A DNA stretch of 64,000 nucleotides from an uncultured Clostridia bacterium (GCA_934178475.1 CAKPQH010000001.1:124001-188000), one strand, 5' to 3'; positions 33,229 through 41,817 are shown, counted from the first letter of the stretch. The notes: generated from the letters alone by a model not told the origin. Numbers and translations are program-made.

Positions 33229-34335
33229 TTATTTTACAAATATTGTTTTTTGTCTATTTCCACTAATATTAAGTAAAATTGCTATACACACAAAACTTGT
33301 AATTAATGAACTTCCACCATAACTTACAAATAATAACGGTACACCAGTTATTGGAAGTAATCCCATAGTCATACCTATATTTTCAAGCATATGGAAGAAA
33401 AATATTCCACTTATCCCTGATGCAATATATGCTCCCTCATCATCTTTAGCTGTTTTAGCTACATATAAAGATTTAGTTATAAGCAGAACATACACGATTA
33501 TTACTCCACCTGATACAATAAATCCCATCTCTTCTCCTATAACAGAATAAATGAAATCTGTAGTTTTAGGTGATAAATAACCAAGTTGTGTTTGATTTCC
33601 ATTTAATAAGCCCATACCTGTAAGTTCTCCAGATCCTATTGCTATTTTTGATTGTATAATATTATATCCTGCACCTTTAGGGTCTGATTCTGGATTCATG
33701 AAAACTTCTATCCTTGATTTAGCATGATTTGGTAAAACAAAATGATAAGCTAATGGTAAACCAATTGCTAACAAAACAAATGCAATTATAATATATTTTT
33801 TATCGATTCCTGCAATAAATATTACAAAAGCTAACATAAATATATATGCAGCAGCTGTACCATAATCTGGTTGTATAATTATAAGTAAAACAGGAACTCC
33901 AACCACAGCTAATATTGTAATTAGTTTCCAAAAAACATTTATTTCTTCTTTTCCTCTTTCTTGTATTTTACAAATTACATATGTTAAAAATAAAATTGTA
34001 AATATTTTTATTACCTCTGCTGGTTGAAGTGAAAATCCTCCTATTTGGAACCAACTTCTTGCACCATTAATAGGCTTTGTAAACAACACCGCTATTAGTA
34101 AAATTATTGATATACCATAAAAAATTGGAGATAATTTAACCAAAATATCATAATTAATAAAAATCAGTATTGTCATTAAACATAAACTAACTATAAATGA
34201 TATTATTTGTTTTTTAAAATCTCCAAAACCACTTGACTGCGTTGCTGAATATAATGCAACAAATCCTACAATACATAATAGAAGTGAAAAAATCAGAATC
34301 CACCATTCAATATTCTTAAAAATTCTATTCCTCAT
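33229..34335 (-). CDS. rodA: RodA/FtsW-family peptidoglycan glycosyltransferase
   Basis: A 368-residue SEDS polymerase with about ten transmembrane helices. It polymerises lipid II into glycan strands with a partner class B PBP. Family hallmarks are present: 'NGARSWFQIGGFSLQPAEV', 'IQPDYGTAAAY' (catalytic Asp), 'QLGYLSPKTTDFIYSVIGEE' and 'LPITGVPLLFVSYGGSS'. Its place with minD-minE and its short N terminus suggest RodA (cell elongation) over FtsW. It overlaps the end of minE by 11 bases, so translation is coupled. Confidence 0.9.
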   Translation of the reverse strand: MRNRIFKNIEWWILIFSLLLCIVGFVALYSATQSSGFGDFKKQIISFIVSLCLMTILIFINYDILVKLSPIFYGISIILLIAVLFTKPINGARSWFQIGGFSLQPAEVIKIFTILFLTYVICKIQERGKEEINVFWKLITILAVVGVPVLLIIIQPDYGTAAAYIFMLAFVIFIAGIDKKYIIIAFVLLAIGLPLAYHFVLPNHAKSRIEVFMNPESDPKGAGYNIIQSKIAIGSGELTGMGLLNGNQTQLGYLSPKTTDFIYSVIGEEMGFIVSGGVIIVYVLLITKSLYVAKTAKDDEGAYIASGISGIFFFHMLENIGMTMGLLPITGVPLLFVSYGGSSLITSFVCIAILLNISGNRQKTIFVK

Positions 34336-34834
34336 CTTTACTCTCTTTATTACTTTCTTCTATTTTTATTTCTTCTTTATCATCATCTATTTCTACTTCA
34401 ATAATCTCTTCTACTTTCTCTTGGTTTTTTTCATTATTTTCATCTTCTGTTACAATATCATTTACTTCCTTATTTTTTTCTTCTTTAGTTTCTTCTTTTT
34501 TCTCTTCATCTTTTTTATCATTTGCCATCTTTTTAGTTTCTTCCTTGATATTAACTATAGGAATATTTGCATATAAAGCAGGTGCTCCTTGAGTTCCATC
34601 TTCATTTTCCTTGTTAGTTAATCTAACATCCATTGCTTCTTCATCTATATCTATATATTTTTTTATTACTTCAATTATTTCTTGTCTCATTAAATCTAAG
34701 AAATCAGCTGATACATTTGCTCTATCTTGCATTAAAACTAATTGTAATCTTTCTTTAGCTGTTTCTTTAGAATTAGCACTTAGTGCTTCTCTTTTTTTTG
34801 TCTTTTTAAAAAAGTTCATTATATTTTCTAACAT
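34325..34834 (-). CDS. minE: Cell-division topological factor MinE with long acidic tail
   Basis: MinE releases MinD from the membrane and helps place the division site. I start at ATG 34834, seven bases after GGAGGT. The first ~90 residues match MinE: an amphipathic N-terminal helix ('MLENIMNFFKKTKKREALS') and the anti-MinCD region 'AKERLQLVLMQDRANVSADF', 'MRQEIIEVIKKYIDID'. After about residue 95 the protein runs on for another ~75 residues, almost all Glu, Lys, Asp and Asn. Usual MinE proteins end near 85-110 residues, so this tail is unusual. It lies between minD and rodA. Confidence 0.88.
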   Translation of the reverse strand: MLENIMNFFKKTKKREALSANSKETAKERLQLVLMQDRANVSADFLDLMRQEIIEVIKKYIDIDEEAMDVRLTNKENEDGTQGAPALYANIPIVNIKEETKKMANDKKDEEKKEETKEEKNKEVNDIVTEDENNEKNQEKVEEIIEVEIDDDKEEIKIEESNKESKDEE

Positions 34835-34889
34835 CAAAATTACCTCCACCTTTAATTTCAGAGGTTTGTCCTCTATAATTTTATTATTT

Positions 34890-35681
34890 TTATTTTCTAA
34901 AAAGCCCTTTTAATCTTGCAAAAAAACCTCTTTCTCTACCAGGAACTGTAATTTCTATATTTTCCCCTAATATTCTTTTTGCAATTTCTAAATAAGCTTT
35001 TCCAGATGGAGCTTTCTTATTTTGTATAACAGGTTCACCTTTATTTGTTTGTGTGATTATGTATTCATCATCTGGAACCACACCAACTAAATCTATAGAT
35101 AATAAGTCTACTATATCATCAACATCCATCATTTCGCCTTTTTTTACCATATTAGGTCTTATTCTATTTACAACTAATTCTGGATTTTTGATTTCAGATG
35201 ATTCAAGTAATCCTATTATTCTGTCTGCATCTCTTATTGATGATATTTCGGCTGTTGTAACTACTATTGCTCTATCTGCTCCTGCAATAGCATTTTTAAA
35301 TCCTTGTTCTATACCTGCTGGACAATCTATAAGTATATAGTCAAACTCTTCTTTCAATTTACTTGTAAGTTCTCTCATTTGTTCTTCATTTACTGCTGAT
35401 TTATCTCTTGTTTGAGCAGCAGGTAATAAATATAACTCTTTAAATCTTTTATCTTTTATCAAAGCTTGTCTTATCTTACATTTACCTTCAACAACATCAA
35501 CTATGTCATAAACAATTCTGTTTTCTAATCCCATAACTACATCTAAGTTTCTAAGTCCAATATCCGTATCTATTAAAGCTACTTTTTTACCTTCAAGAGC
35601 TAAACTTGAACCTAAATTTGCAGTTGTCGTTGTTTTTCCTACTCCACCTTTTCCTGATGTAATAACTATAACTTCTCCCAT
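34890..35681 (-). CDS. minD: Septum site-determining ATPase MinD
   Basis: A 263-residue ParA-type ATPase that binds the membrane when ATP-loaded. The deviant Walker A 'SGKGGVGKTTTTANLG' (8-23) with signature lysine, switch regions 'LIDTDIGLRNLDVVMGLENR' and 'YILIDCPAGIEQGF', and the C-terminal amphipathic targeting helix ('FFARLKGLFRK') are all clear. It is the first gene of the min-rodA operon and has its own promoter. minC, normally just upstream, is not in this window. Confidence 0.97.
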   Translation of the reverse strand: MGEVIVITSGKGGVGKTTTTANLGSSLALEGKKVALIDTDIGLRNLDVVMGLENRIVYDIVDVVEGKCKIRQALIKDKRFKELYLLPAAQTRDKSAVNEEQMRELTSKLKEEFDYILIDCPAGIEQGFKNAIAGADRAIVVTTAEISSIRDADRIIGLLESSEIKNPELVVNRIRPNMVKKGEMMDVDDIVDLLSIDLVGVVPDDEYIITQTNKGEPVIQNKKAPSGKAYLEIAKRILGENIEITVPGRERGFFARLKGLFRK

Positions 35682-35785
35682 CTTTCAATCTTTCCTTTCT
35701 AGGATCTTTTTAAAATTTATCAAAATTAAAATTTTCTGTACTCTTTATTTCCGTAGTAATTTGTAATAAATTTTTAATCCATTAT

Positions 35786-35814
35786 ATAATATAATGTTTT
35801 TAGCAAAAAGTCAA
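35786..35814 (-). promoter_or_regulatory. Promoter of the minD operon
   Basis: On the minus strand, TTGACT (35809-35814), 17 bases, TATTAT (35786-35791). The -35 sits in the palindrome TCAATGATATTGA (35811-35823), which might be an operator. Confidence 0.65.
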
Positions 35815-35935
35815 TGATATTGACATAAAAAGTCCAAAAAATTACAGTTATTTGACTCATTCCGTTATAAACAATTATTTACACCATAACAATCCACAGA
35901 TAGAACTGAAGTGATTTACTCTTGAAGTTAAAAAA

Positions 35936-35962
35936 GCAAAAGTAGCATAACACTACTTCTGC
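35936..35962 (-). terminator. Terminator of the pilin-like gene
   Basis: GCAAAAGTAG (35936-35945) pairs with CTACTTCTGC (35953-35962) with one G-U pair and a 7-base loop. TTTTTT follows on the minus strand. It lies ~125 bases after the stop; the sequence between is A/T-rich and shows no gene. Confidence 0.75.
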
Positions 35963-36088
35963 CTTATAAAATTATTTTTTATATACATTTATACATTTTC
36001 TAAATCAAAATCACTTTTATATAAACTACCATAACACTTCTGTCCATAAAACTAAATTTAAGAGACATAAATTTACTATATTTATATT

Positions 36089-37411
36089 TTAGTTTATATT
36101 CCAAGTACCGTCTCCGTTATCACTAAGATTGACATCTGACTCAAGAGAAACTGCCGGACGAAGCCCAGAGTAGTCGTTGTTGCAGTCGCCATACGAAAGG
36201 AAGAAGAAGGAGTAGTCCACGCAAGAGTTGCCCACAAAGCGCAACCCGAAACGAACGAAGTCAGAGCCCGCATGCACATAGGAAGAGCCAAGCCAATAAT
36301 ATTGCTTTTGCTTATTTCCAGTATCCTTTGTTATTAAATCATTTACTCCTTTATTTTTTAAAGTAGTTTTATATGGATCACTTGACATATCATAGTAATA
36401 ATTTGTATTTTTTACTGTTGCAGATTGTCCTTTTTCTAAAGATATCCATTCATTTCCTTTTAAATATGTAAATTTTTTATAACTCGTTTTCTGTGGTTCT
36501 GTTATTCCTGTCCATTTATAATATACATCTTCATCTGTCTCATTTATACTATATGTTACATCATGTCCATAACCATATACTTGGTTTTGTGCATATTTCG
36601 TCTTATCAAATCCTGTTAGTTTATCTATATCTTCTACTTGAACACTTCTTGCAGATTTTGCTCCTTTTCCATGTCCATATATTGAACATACTCTATTTAC
36701 TTCTCCTGCTGCATATTGTGCTGCATTTTGACCTGTTGTTGTATCAGATCCTCCTATTGTCATATATTGTATTGCCCCTGTTGAATCAGTTACATTTGTT
36801 GTCGGCATTATTAATATATTTCCATCATCATCTGTTCCTAATACTTGCCATGTTAATTTTTGTGCTTCATTATTTGCTATTGTATATGTTTGAGCAGTAG
36901 TTTGTCCTGTTTTTCCAGTTTCTGTTGTAACAGTAAGTTTTTCGTTTTCAACTCCTGTAAAAGGATCATAATTTATTGTTGTTCCTAACGGAATTTCTAC
37001 TTTTTCCGTTTCCTTTTTCCCATTTGTCACCACATATCTTCCTTCAGGATTTATTGTTACATACCATGTTACTTGTTTTGATGTTCCATCATCTGATATT
37101 AGGTAATTCCTTCCATTATACTTTATAACCTTTGCCTCTTTGTCCCCTGTAGCTCCTGGTAAATAATTTCCTATTTCATCATATTTTATTTCTGCATCTT
37201 CGTTCATCATTGCTGCTTGTAAAGCTATCTTTACTGCTTCTTCCTCTGATACTTTCTTTTGAGTTTCTTTTGCACTTGTTGCCTTGTTTAGTATTCCATC
37301 TTGACTTGATATCATTGTTATTGATACTCCTGCTAAGATTAGTAACACTATTATTGTTATTACTAATGCTATTAATGTAATACCTTTTTTGTTTCTTAAT
37401 TTGTTTTTCAT
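36089..37411 (-). CDS. Pilin-like surface protein with DGR-type variable C terminus
   Basis: 440 residues. It starts with a prepilin leader 'MKNKLRNKKG' and a hydrophobic stretch 'ITLIALVITIIVLLILAG', cut after Gly in type IV pilins; the usual Glu at position +5 is Ala. A beta-rich body follows (20-360). Residues ~365-440 resemble a C-type-lectin/FGE-like fold ('YYWLGSSYVHAG', 'VRFGLRFVG', 'SGLRPAVSLESDV'), the fold that diversity-generating retroelements mutate. The coding DNA for ~373-420 is sharply different in composition (next entry). The predicted role is a surface adhesin whose binding face is diversified. No reverse transcriptase or template repeat is in the window. Confidence 0.85.
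   Translation of the reverse strand: MKNKLRNKKGITLIALVITIIVLLILAGVSITMISSQDGILNKATSAKETQKKVSEEEAVKIALQAAMMNEDAEIKYDEIGNYLPGATGDKEAKVIKYNGRNYLISDDGTSKQVTWYVTINPEGRYVVTNGKKETEKVEIPLGTTINYDPFTGVENEKLTVTTETGKTGQTTAQTYTIANNEAQKLTWQVLGTDDDGNILIMPTTNVTDSTGAIQYMTIGGSDTTTGQNAAQYAAGEVNRVCSIYGHGKGAKSARSVQVEDIDKLTGFDKTKYAQNQVYGYGHDVTYSINETDEDVYYKWTGITEPQKTSYKKFTYLKGNEWISLEKGQSATVKNTNYYYDMSSDPYKTTLKNKGVNDLITKDTGNKQKQYYWLGSSYVHAGSDFVRFGLRFVGNSCVDYSFFFLSYGDCNNDYSGLRPAVSLESDVNLSDNGDGTWNIN
36151..36295 (-). repeat. Putative DGR variable region (adenine-depleted, GC-rich)
   Basis: By hand count these 145 sense bases are about 55% G+C with only ~16 adenines (11%), against a strongly AT-rich, A-rich surround. 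Codons are mostly NNC/NNT (GAC, TTC, GGC, TGC, TAC, AAC, TCC), the pattern left when AAC/AAT codons of a template repeat are mutated at A. The lack of A also removes stops, which is why a second minus-strand frame stays open here (36094-36291). Confidence 0.7.
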
Positions 37412-37539
37412 TTTAATTTTATCCTCCTTGTATTTTTTATTATTTTTAATTTATCACTTTTATTATTTATTTTACAGTGATTATTATTCATACTTTTTAT
37501 ATTTTCTATCCTCCTTTCTTTTCTTGGTAAAAAACACAA

Positions 37540-37589
37540 AAATAAGACTAAAAACCTATTACCTTTTTGGTAATAAGTTAGTCTTATTT
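37540..37589 (-). terminator. Long hairpin terminator/attenuator in the pilin leader
   Basis: On the minus strand AAATAAGACTA pairs with TAGTCTTATTT (outer 11 bp), and inside it ACTTATTACC pairs with GGTAATAGGT. TTTGTGTTTTTT follows. The pilin ATG lies ~130 bases downstream, and I see no clear promoter in between. Confidence 0.7.
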
Positions 37590-37675
37590 CTTATATTTAT
37601 TCTATTTACTTTATTTACTAAATTGTTACTCTCTCTTAGAGCGTCAAGAGATATGTGTTTTTCTATCTTTTGCAT
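37559..37675 (-). CDS. Small 38-residue leader ORF upstream of the pilin gene
   Basis: ATG at 37675 is preceded by TGAGGT at a good distance. The 38-residue peptide begins 'MQKIEKHISLDALRESNN' and ends in a basic 'NKTNLLPKR'. It stops inside the long hairpin (37540-37589), so a ribosome finishing it would cover the hairpin's inner stem. It could be a regulatory leader peptide or a genuine small basic protein. No homologue is recognised. Confidence 0.45.
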   Translation of the reverse strand: MQKIEKHISLDALRESNNLVNKVNRINIRNKTNLLPKR

Positions 37676-37700
37676 TTTTTTACCTCATTTCTTATCTGTT

Positions 37701-37730
37701 ATTTTAGACTTTTTTATACATTTTTGTCAA
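37701..37730 (-). promoter_or_regulatory. Promoter of the leader ORF and pilin gene
   Basis: On the minus strand, TTGACA (37725-37730), 18 bases, TAAAAT (37701-37706). The implied start near 37694 gives a leader of ~280 bases. Confidence 0.6.
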
Positions 37731-37785
37731 AATATTTTTGGTAAAATATTTTGTATCATAAATTGCAACAATAAAACATCTCAAT

Positions 37786-39735
37786 TTACCTGTTAACAAC
37801 CATTCGATTAAATTTACCTTTTATATAATTCTCAAGCTTATCCATAAACACTTTAGGTTCAATCTCTTTTTTAGAAACCATATCTAATCCCTTTTCCCAA
37901 CTAGCCGTAAGCTTTGGATTTAATATATCTGCCATAGTCATTTTAACATAATCATATATAAGCTCTCCTTTTTGAGTTGGAGTAATAACCATTGTTTTAG
38001 AATTAATATTTATATACTTTATTCTTTCTAATTTTTCTATAATTCCACCTCTTGTTGCGCTTGTTCCAATACCTGCACCTTTTATCTGCTCTCTCAATTC
38101 TTCATCTTCTATTAATTTTCCCGCATTTTCCATTGCTAAAATCATTGAACTTGATGTATATCTAGATGGTGGAGATGTCTCAGCATCTTTTATCTCATAA
38201 TTATTAACATTTATTTTTTGACCCTTTTTCAAACTCTTTAAAATTTCTAGGTTTGCATTTGTATTTTCTGACTTGTTTTTATCATCATTATCCACATCTT
38301 CTTCACTTTCTGTGGATTTCTTTATAGGTTTTAATATATCTAAATATCCTCTACTTAAGCAAACCTTTCCATTAGCATAAAAAGTTTCATTTTGAACACT
38401 TACTGTTGCTGAAACTTTACTATATTCTGCCGGTGGAAAAAATATCGCTAAAAATCTTTTTACAATAGTTTTATATACGTTCTTGTGAAGTTCTGGAAGT
38501 TTATCATAATTTTCAAAACCTTGTCCAGTAGGTATTATTGCATAATGGTCTGTTATCTTGCTATCATCTACATACTTAGTTTTGATAAGATTTGTAGAAT
38601 ATTTTTCTTCTATCATCTTATTAATAAAACCTTTACATTCTTCATCTTTAATTCCTTTTGCTAATCCATTTAAATTTTTAGAAATTTCTTTGGCAACTGC
38701 TGTAGATAATACTCTTGCATCTGTTCTAGGATATGTAACCAATTTCTTTTCATACAAATTTTGAATTACATCTAATGTTTCTTCTGGTTTTAATTTAAAT
38801 TTCTTTCCACAATCATTTTGTGCTTCTGCTAAATTAAACAAAAGTGGTGGATTTTCCTTTTGCTTAGACTTTTTAATCTCGGAAATTACCGCTTCCTTAC
38901 CTATCAAACTTTTAATAAAGTCCTTTGCATCTTCCTCTTTCTTAAATCCATTATCACTATAAAGTTTCATAGATTCATACATTGTAGATTTTTCATTAAC
39001 TTTCCATTCTGCATTAAAATTCGAAACATCATCTCCAAAATTTCCTATTATCTTATAATATTTAGTCTTAACAAAATTTCTAATTTCTCTTTCTCTTGAA
39101 ACAACCATTCCCAAAACGCATGTCATAACACGCCCAACTGATATAGACGCTCTTTCTTCATTAATAGATTGTGCAAGTCTTTTTCCATATATTATAGATA
39201 ATAATCTAGAAAAATTTATTCCAATTAAATAATCTTCTTTAGCTCTTAAATATGCACTATCAGATAAACTATCATATTCTGAAGCATCTTTTGCCTCTCT
39301 TATTCCCCTTAATATCTCTTCTTCTGTTTGTGAATCAATCCAAACCCTCTTTATTTTTGCTTTTGGATTAGGTTTTGCCATCATAAAAACCAATCTTTGT
39401 ATATATTCTCCTTCTCTTCCAGAATCGCCAGCATTATATATCTCATCAACATCTTCCCTTTGTAGCAATCCTTTTACAATTTCAAATTGTTTTTGGGTTG
39501 CAGGAATAACCTCATACTTATATTCATTTGGAATAAATGGTAATGTATCTAGTCTCCAAAACTTTAATTTCTCATCATAAACTTCTGGATAGCTCATTGT
39601 AACCAAATGTCCTACACACCAAGTTATTATCCATTCATTAGACTCAATATACCCATTTTTTCTAGGAGCATTAACTTTTAAAGCTTTTGCAAATTCCATC
39701 GCTACAGAAGGTTTTTCTGTTATTAACAACTTCAA
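37786..39735 (-). CDS. topB: DNA topoisomerase III (type IA)
   Basis: A 649-residue enzyme that decatenates and relaxes negatively supercoiled DNA through a single-strand break. The TOPRIM domain opens the protein ('LLITEKPSVAMEFAKAL', then 'NAGDSGREGEYIQRL'). The active-site tyrosine is in 'LVTYPRTDARVLS' (~334). 'ASISVGRVMTCVLGMVVSRE' and 'GIGTSATRGGIIEKLERIKY' are type IA hallmarks. It lacks C-terminal zinc fingers, as usual for the TopB group. The start is TTG with AGGATGA upstream. It follows the HD hydrolase by 6 bases. Confidence 0.95.
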   Translation of the reverse strand: MKLLITEKPSVAMEFAKALKVNAPRKNGYIESNEWIITWCVGHLVTMSYPEVYDEKLKFWRLDTLPFIPNEYKYEVIPATQKQFEIVKGLLQREDVDEIYNAGDSGREGEYIQRLVFMMAKPNPKAKIKRVWIDSQTEEEILRGIREAKDASEYDSLSDSAYLRAKEDYLIGINFSRLLSIIYGKRLAQSINEERASISVGRVMTCVLGMVVSREREIRNFVKTKYYKIIGNFGDDVSNFNAEWKVNEKSTMYESMKLYSDNGFKKEEDAKDFIKSLIGKEAVISEIKKSKQKENPPLLFNLAEAQNDCGKKFKLKPEETLDVIQNLYEKKLVTYPRTDARVLSTAVAKEISKNLNGLAKGIKDEECKGFINKMIEEKYSTNLIKTKYVDDSKITDHYAIIPTGQGFENYDKLPELHKNVYKTIVKRFLAIFFPPAEYSKVSATVSVQNETFYANGKVCLSRGYLDILKPIKKSTESEEDVDNDDKNKSENTNANLEILKSLKKGQKINVNNYEIKDAETSPPSRYTSSSMILAMENAGKLIEDEELREQIKGAGIGTSATRGGIIEKLERIKYININSKTMVITPTQKGELIYDYVKMTMADILNPKLTASWEKGLDMVSKKEIEPKVFMDKLENYIKGKFNRMVVNR

Positions 39736-39741
39736 CTTAAA

Positions 39742-40506
39742 TCATCCTTTTCTTTGTACATATTCATTTGCTATTTTCCTTACTACTTTCATTTTTTCTA
39801 TAGTATCTTCTTCTTTAAAATTAAATTTATCTAAAATTTTATTTATATAATCTTCTTTAGCTATTTTATCTAAACTAACTTCAAAATTCATATCAAATAT
39901 AAAGGCAATAAATACTAAAAGGCCCTCTAATCCATTTTGATCTTTTTGTCTTCCGATAGCTTTTTTTTGAATAAATTCATTAAAATATTCATCTCTTATT
40001 TTTAAATTATAAACACTATCTTTTTCTTCTTGATCACTCCAGAATATTTCTGCCCCCTCATAGAAAATGTCTAATTTATCTGCATCTCTTATTATTTTTG
40101 TTTGTAATAATTTTTCATCATCTAAATTGTTTTCTATTTTATATTTATTATGATTTCTTATTGCTGTTAGTATGATATCATCATACTTATCATCTTCTAC
40201 AAAATTCCTAATAAAATTATTTTCCTTTAATATTTCTGCTCCTAAGTCGCCATGATCTACACTTATCGCATCTCTAAATGTCCCATATCTTTTCATTTGT
40301 TCAAATCTTGCAATATCATGTAATAATCCAATTAATGTAGCCAAGTCTATTTGTTCTTGTGACAAATTTAAACTTTCCGCAATATATTTGCTTTCATTCA
40401 TTACCCTATAAGAATGATAATATTTTCTATCAATATTTTTATTAGTCATATCATATTCACTTGTGTATTTTTTAAATTCTTCTATACTTTTATTTATATC
40501 TATCAT
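39742..40506 (-). CDS. HD-domain phosphohydrolase
   Basis: 254 residues with the metal-binding HD pattern: 'YHSYRVMNESKYIAE' (first His), 'LIGLLHDIARFEQMKRYG' (HD pair, ~73-74), 'ISVDHGDLGAEIL' and 'IRDADKLDIFYEG' (final Asp). Such enzymes hydrolyse nucleotides or other phosphoesters; the substrate is unknown here. The sequence has the small extra features of the YedJ-like HD branch. It is followed at once by topB and preceded by a ~60-base gap to the rpsR terminator. Confidence 0.85.
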   Translation of the reverse strand: MIDINKSIEEFKKYTSEYDMTNKNIDRKYYHSYRVMNESKYIAESLNLSQEQIDLATLIGLLHDIARFEQMKRYGTFRDAISVDHGDLGAEILKENNFIRNFVEDDKYDDIILTAIRNHNKYKIENNLDDEKLLQTKIIRDADKLDIFYEGAEIFWSDQEEKDSVYNLKIRDEYFNEFIQKKAIGRQKDQNGLEGLLVFIAFIFDMNFEVSLDKIAKEDYINKILDKFNFKEEDTIEKMKVVRKIANEYVQRKG

Positions 40507-40591
40507 ATTAAAATTCCTTTTATTAAACTTTTAATTCTTTTGTATTTTATCAAAACAAATTTCTTTTATCAATAGTTTTGATATAGAAAAA

Positions 40592-40616
40592 GAGGAAAAG
40601 CTTCAAGCTCTTCCCC
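40592..40616 (-). terminator. Terminator of rpsF-ssb-rpsR
   Basis: On the minus strand GGGGAAGAGCTT folds on AAGCTTTTCCTC with two G-U or mismatch positions. TTTTTCTATATC follows. It lies 11 bases past the rpsR stop. Confidence 0.8.
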
Positions 40617-40626
40617 TGTTATTTTA

Positions 40627-40914
40627 CTAGTCTTGTGTATATGGTAAAATAGCGATATGTCTAGCTCTTTTTATAGCTAAAGTTATATCTCTTTGATGTT
40701 TAGCACATGCACCAGTAGTTCTTCTTGGTAATATCTTACCTTTATCATTAACAAATTTCTTCATAGAATCAAAATTTTTATAATCTAAAACAAAGTTTTT
40801 ATCACTACATAATTGACAAACTTTTTTTCTTTGTTTTTTGAATCTAGGATTGAAATCATCATCATAATTATTTCTATTATTTCTGTTATTTTTCTTATTC
40901 TTTTTATCTGCCAT
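40627..40914 (-). CDS. rpsR: 30S ribosomal protein S18
   Basis: S18 binds the platform of the small subunit together with S6. The 95-residue protein has the family core 'CQLCSDKNFVLDYKNFDSMKKFV', 'KILPRRTTGACAKHQRDITL' and 'IKRARHIAILPY'. Cysteines at 'CQLC' suggest a zinc-binding (C+) form. The first 30 residues are a Lys/Asn-rich extension longer than in Bacillus. It is last in the conserved rpsF-ssb-rpsR order. Confidence 0.97.
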   Translation of the reverse strand: MADKKNKKNNRNNRNNYDDDFNPRFKKQRKKVCQLCSDKNFVLDYKNFDSMKKFVNDKGKILPRRTTGACAKHQRDITLAIKRARHIAILPYTQD

Positions 40915-40942
40915 TTATTTTCACCCCTAACTTAATTATTTA

Positions 40943-41380
40943 TTAGAATGGTAAATCATCACTTGCTGATACTTCAAAATCAGAAGTTCCTTCTCCCATT
41001 CCCCCTGGCATTGTTGCTCCAAAAGTATTTTCAAATGAAGAACTTCCTGTTTCTCCATCTCTCTTGCTATCTGCAAAATATACTTCTTCAGCAACTACTT
41101 CTGTGATGTAATGTTTTACACCTTTATCATCATCCCAATTTCTTGTTTGTAATCTTCCGATTACTCCTACTTGTTGACCTTTTTTAAAGTATTTACTACA
41201 AAATTCTCCTTGTTTATTCCAAGCAACAATATTAAAGAAATCTGCTTGTCTTTCTTCACCTTGTCTTGCAAATCTTCTATTTACTGCTAAAGAGAATGAT
41301 GCAACTAATGTATTATTAGTTTGTGTGTATCTTACTTCTGGGTCTCTTGTTAATCTTCCCATTAAAATTACTTTATTCAT
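40943..41380 (-). CDS. ssb: Single-stranded DNA-binding protein
   Basis: A 145-residue SSB. The OB fold ('MNKVILMGRLTRDPEVRYTQ', 'VASFSLAVNRRF', 'DFFNIVAWNKQGEFCSKYFKKG', 'VIGRLQTRNW') is followed by a short Gly/Ser linker. The acidic partner-binding tip ends 'SASDDLPF', as in canonical SSBs. Encoded between rpsF and rpsR, which is the chromosomal replicative copy's usual place. Confidence 0.97.
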   Translation of the reverse strand: MNKVILMGRLTRDPEVRYTQTNNTLVASFSLAVNRRFARQGEERQADFFNIVAWNKQGEFCSKYFKKGQQVGVIGRLQTRNWDDDKGVKHYITEVVAEEVYFADSKRDGETGSSSFENTFGATMPGGMGEGTSDFEVSASDDLPF

Positions 41381-41420
41381 ATTTTATCACTTACCTTTCT
41401 AAAGGCCCTTCTTTATAAAA

Positions 41421-41705
41421 TTAATCTTCTTTTCTAACAACGATGAATTTCATAACATCATCAGTTATTCTGTAATTTCTTTCAAGCTCTGTAATTGAAT
41501 CTGGTTTAGCTTCAAAATTAATTAACATATAAATTCCTTCTTTATTTTTCTTGATTTCATATGCTAATCTTTTTTTACCCATATTTTCTACAGACTCTAC
41601 TTTTCCGTTTTCATTTATTATTCCTGTAAATTTACTTTCTAAAGCTTTAACAGCTTCCTCAGTACAATTTGGATTAATAATGATAATACTTTCATATTTA
41701 TTCAT
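41421..41705 (-). CDS. rpsF: 30S ribosomal protein S6
   Basis: 94 residues with the S6 pattern 'YESIIIINPNCTEEAVKALE', 'MGKKRLAYEIKKNKEGIYML' and 'LERNYRITDDVMKFIVVR'. It pairs with S18 in the ribosome. GGAGGTG precedes the ATG. The promoter TAGACA-17-TATAAT lies ~85 bases upstream. The leader contains TGTTAATT/AATTAACA, a hairpin in the place where S6-S18 autoregulation elements occur, although I cannot match the known motif base by base. Confidence 0.97.
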   Translation of the reverse strand: MNKYESIIIINPNCTEEAVKALESKFTGIINENGKVESVENMGKKRLAYEIKKNKEGIYMLINFEAKPDSITELERNYRITDDVMKFIVVRKED

Positions 41706-41788
41706 TATATTTCACCTCCTTTTGGATATATAACCCATTAATTAATAATGAGTAAGGATGTTAATTTTTCTCATAATTAACAAATAGT

Positions 41789-41817
41789 ATTATATCATAT
41801 TAAAATTCATTTGTCTA
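41789..41817 (-). promoter_or_regulatory. Promoter of rpsF-ssb-rpsR
   Basis: On the minus strand, TAGACA (41812-41817), 17 bases, TATAAT (41789-41794), with TGATATAAT as an extended -10. Confidence 0.75.

Noticed and set aside
36094..36291. Second minus-strand frame inside the pilin variable region
   Set aside because: It is open only because the segment is poor in adenine and so lacks stop codons; it has no ribosome site.
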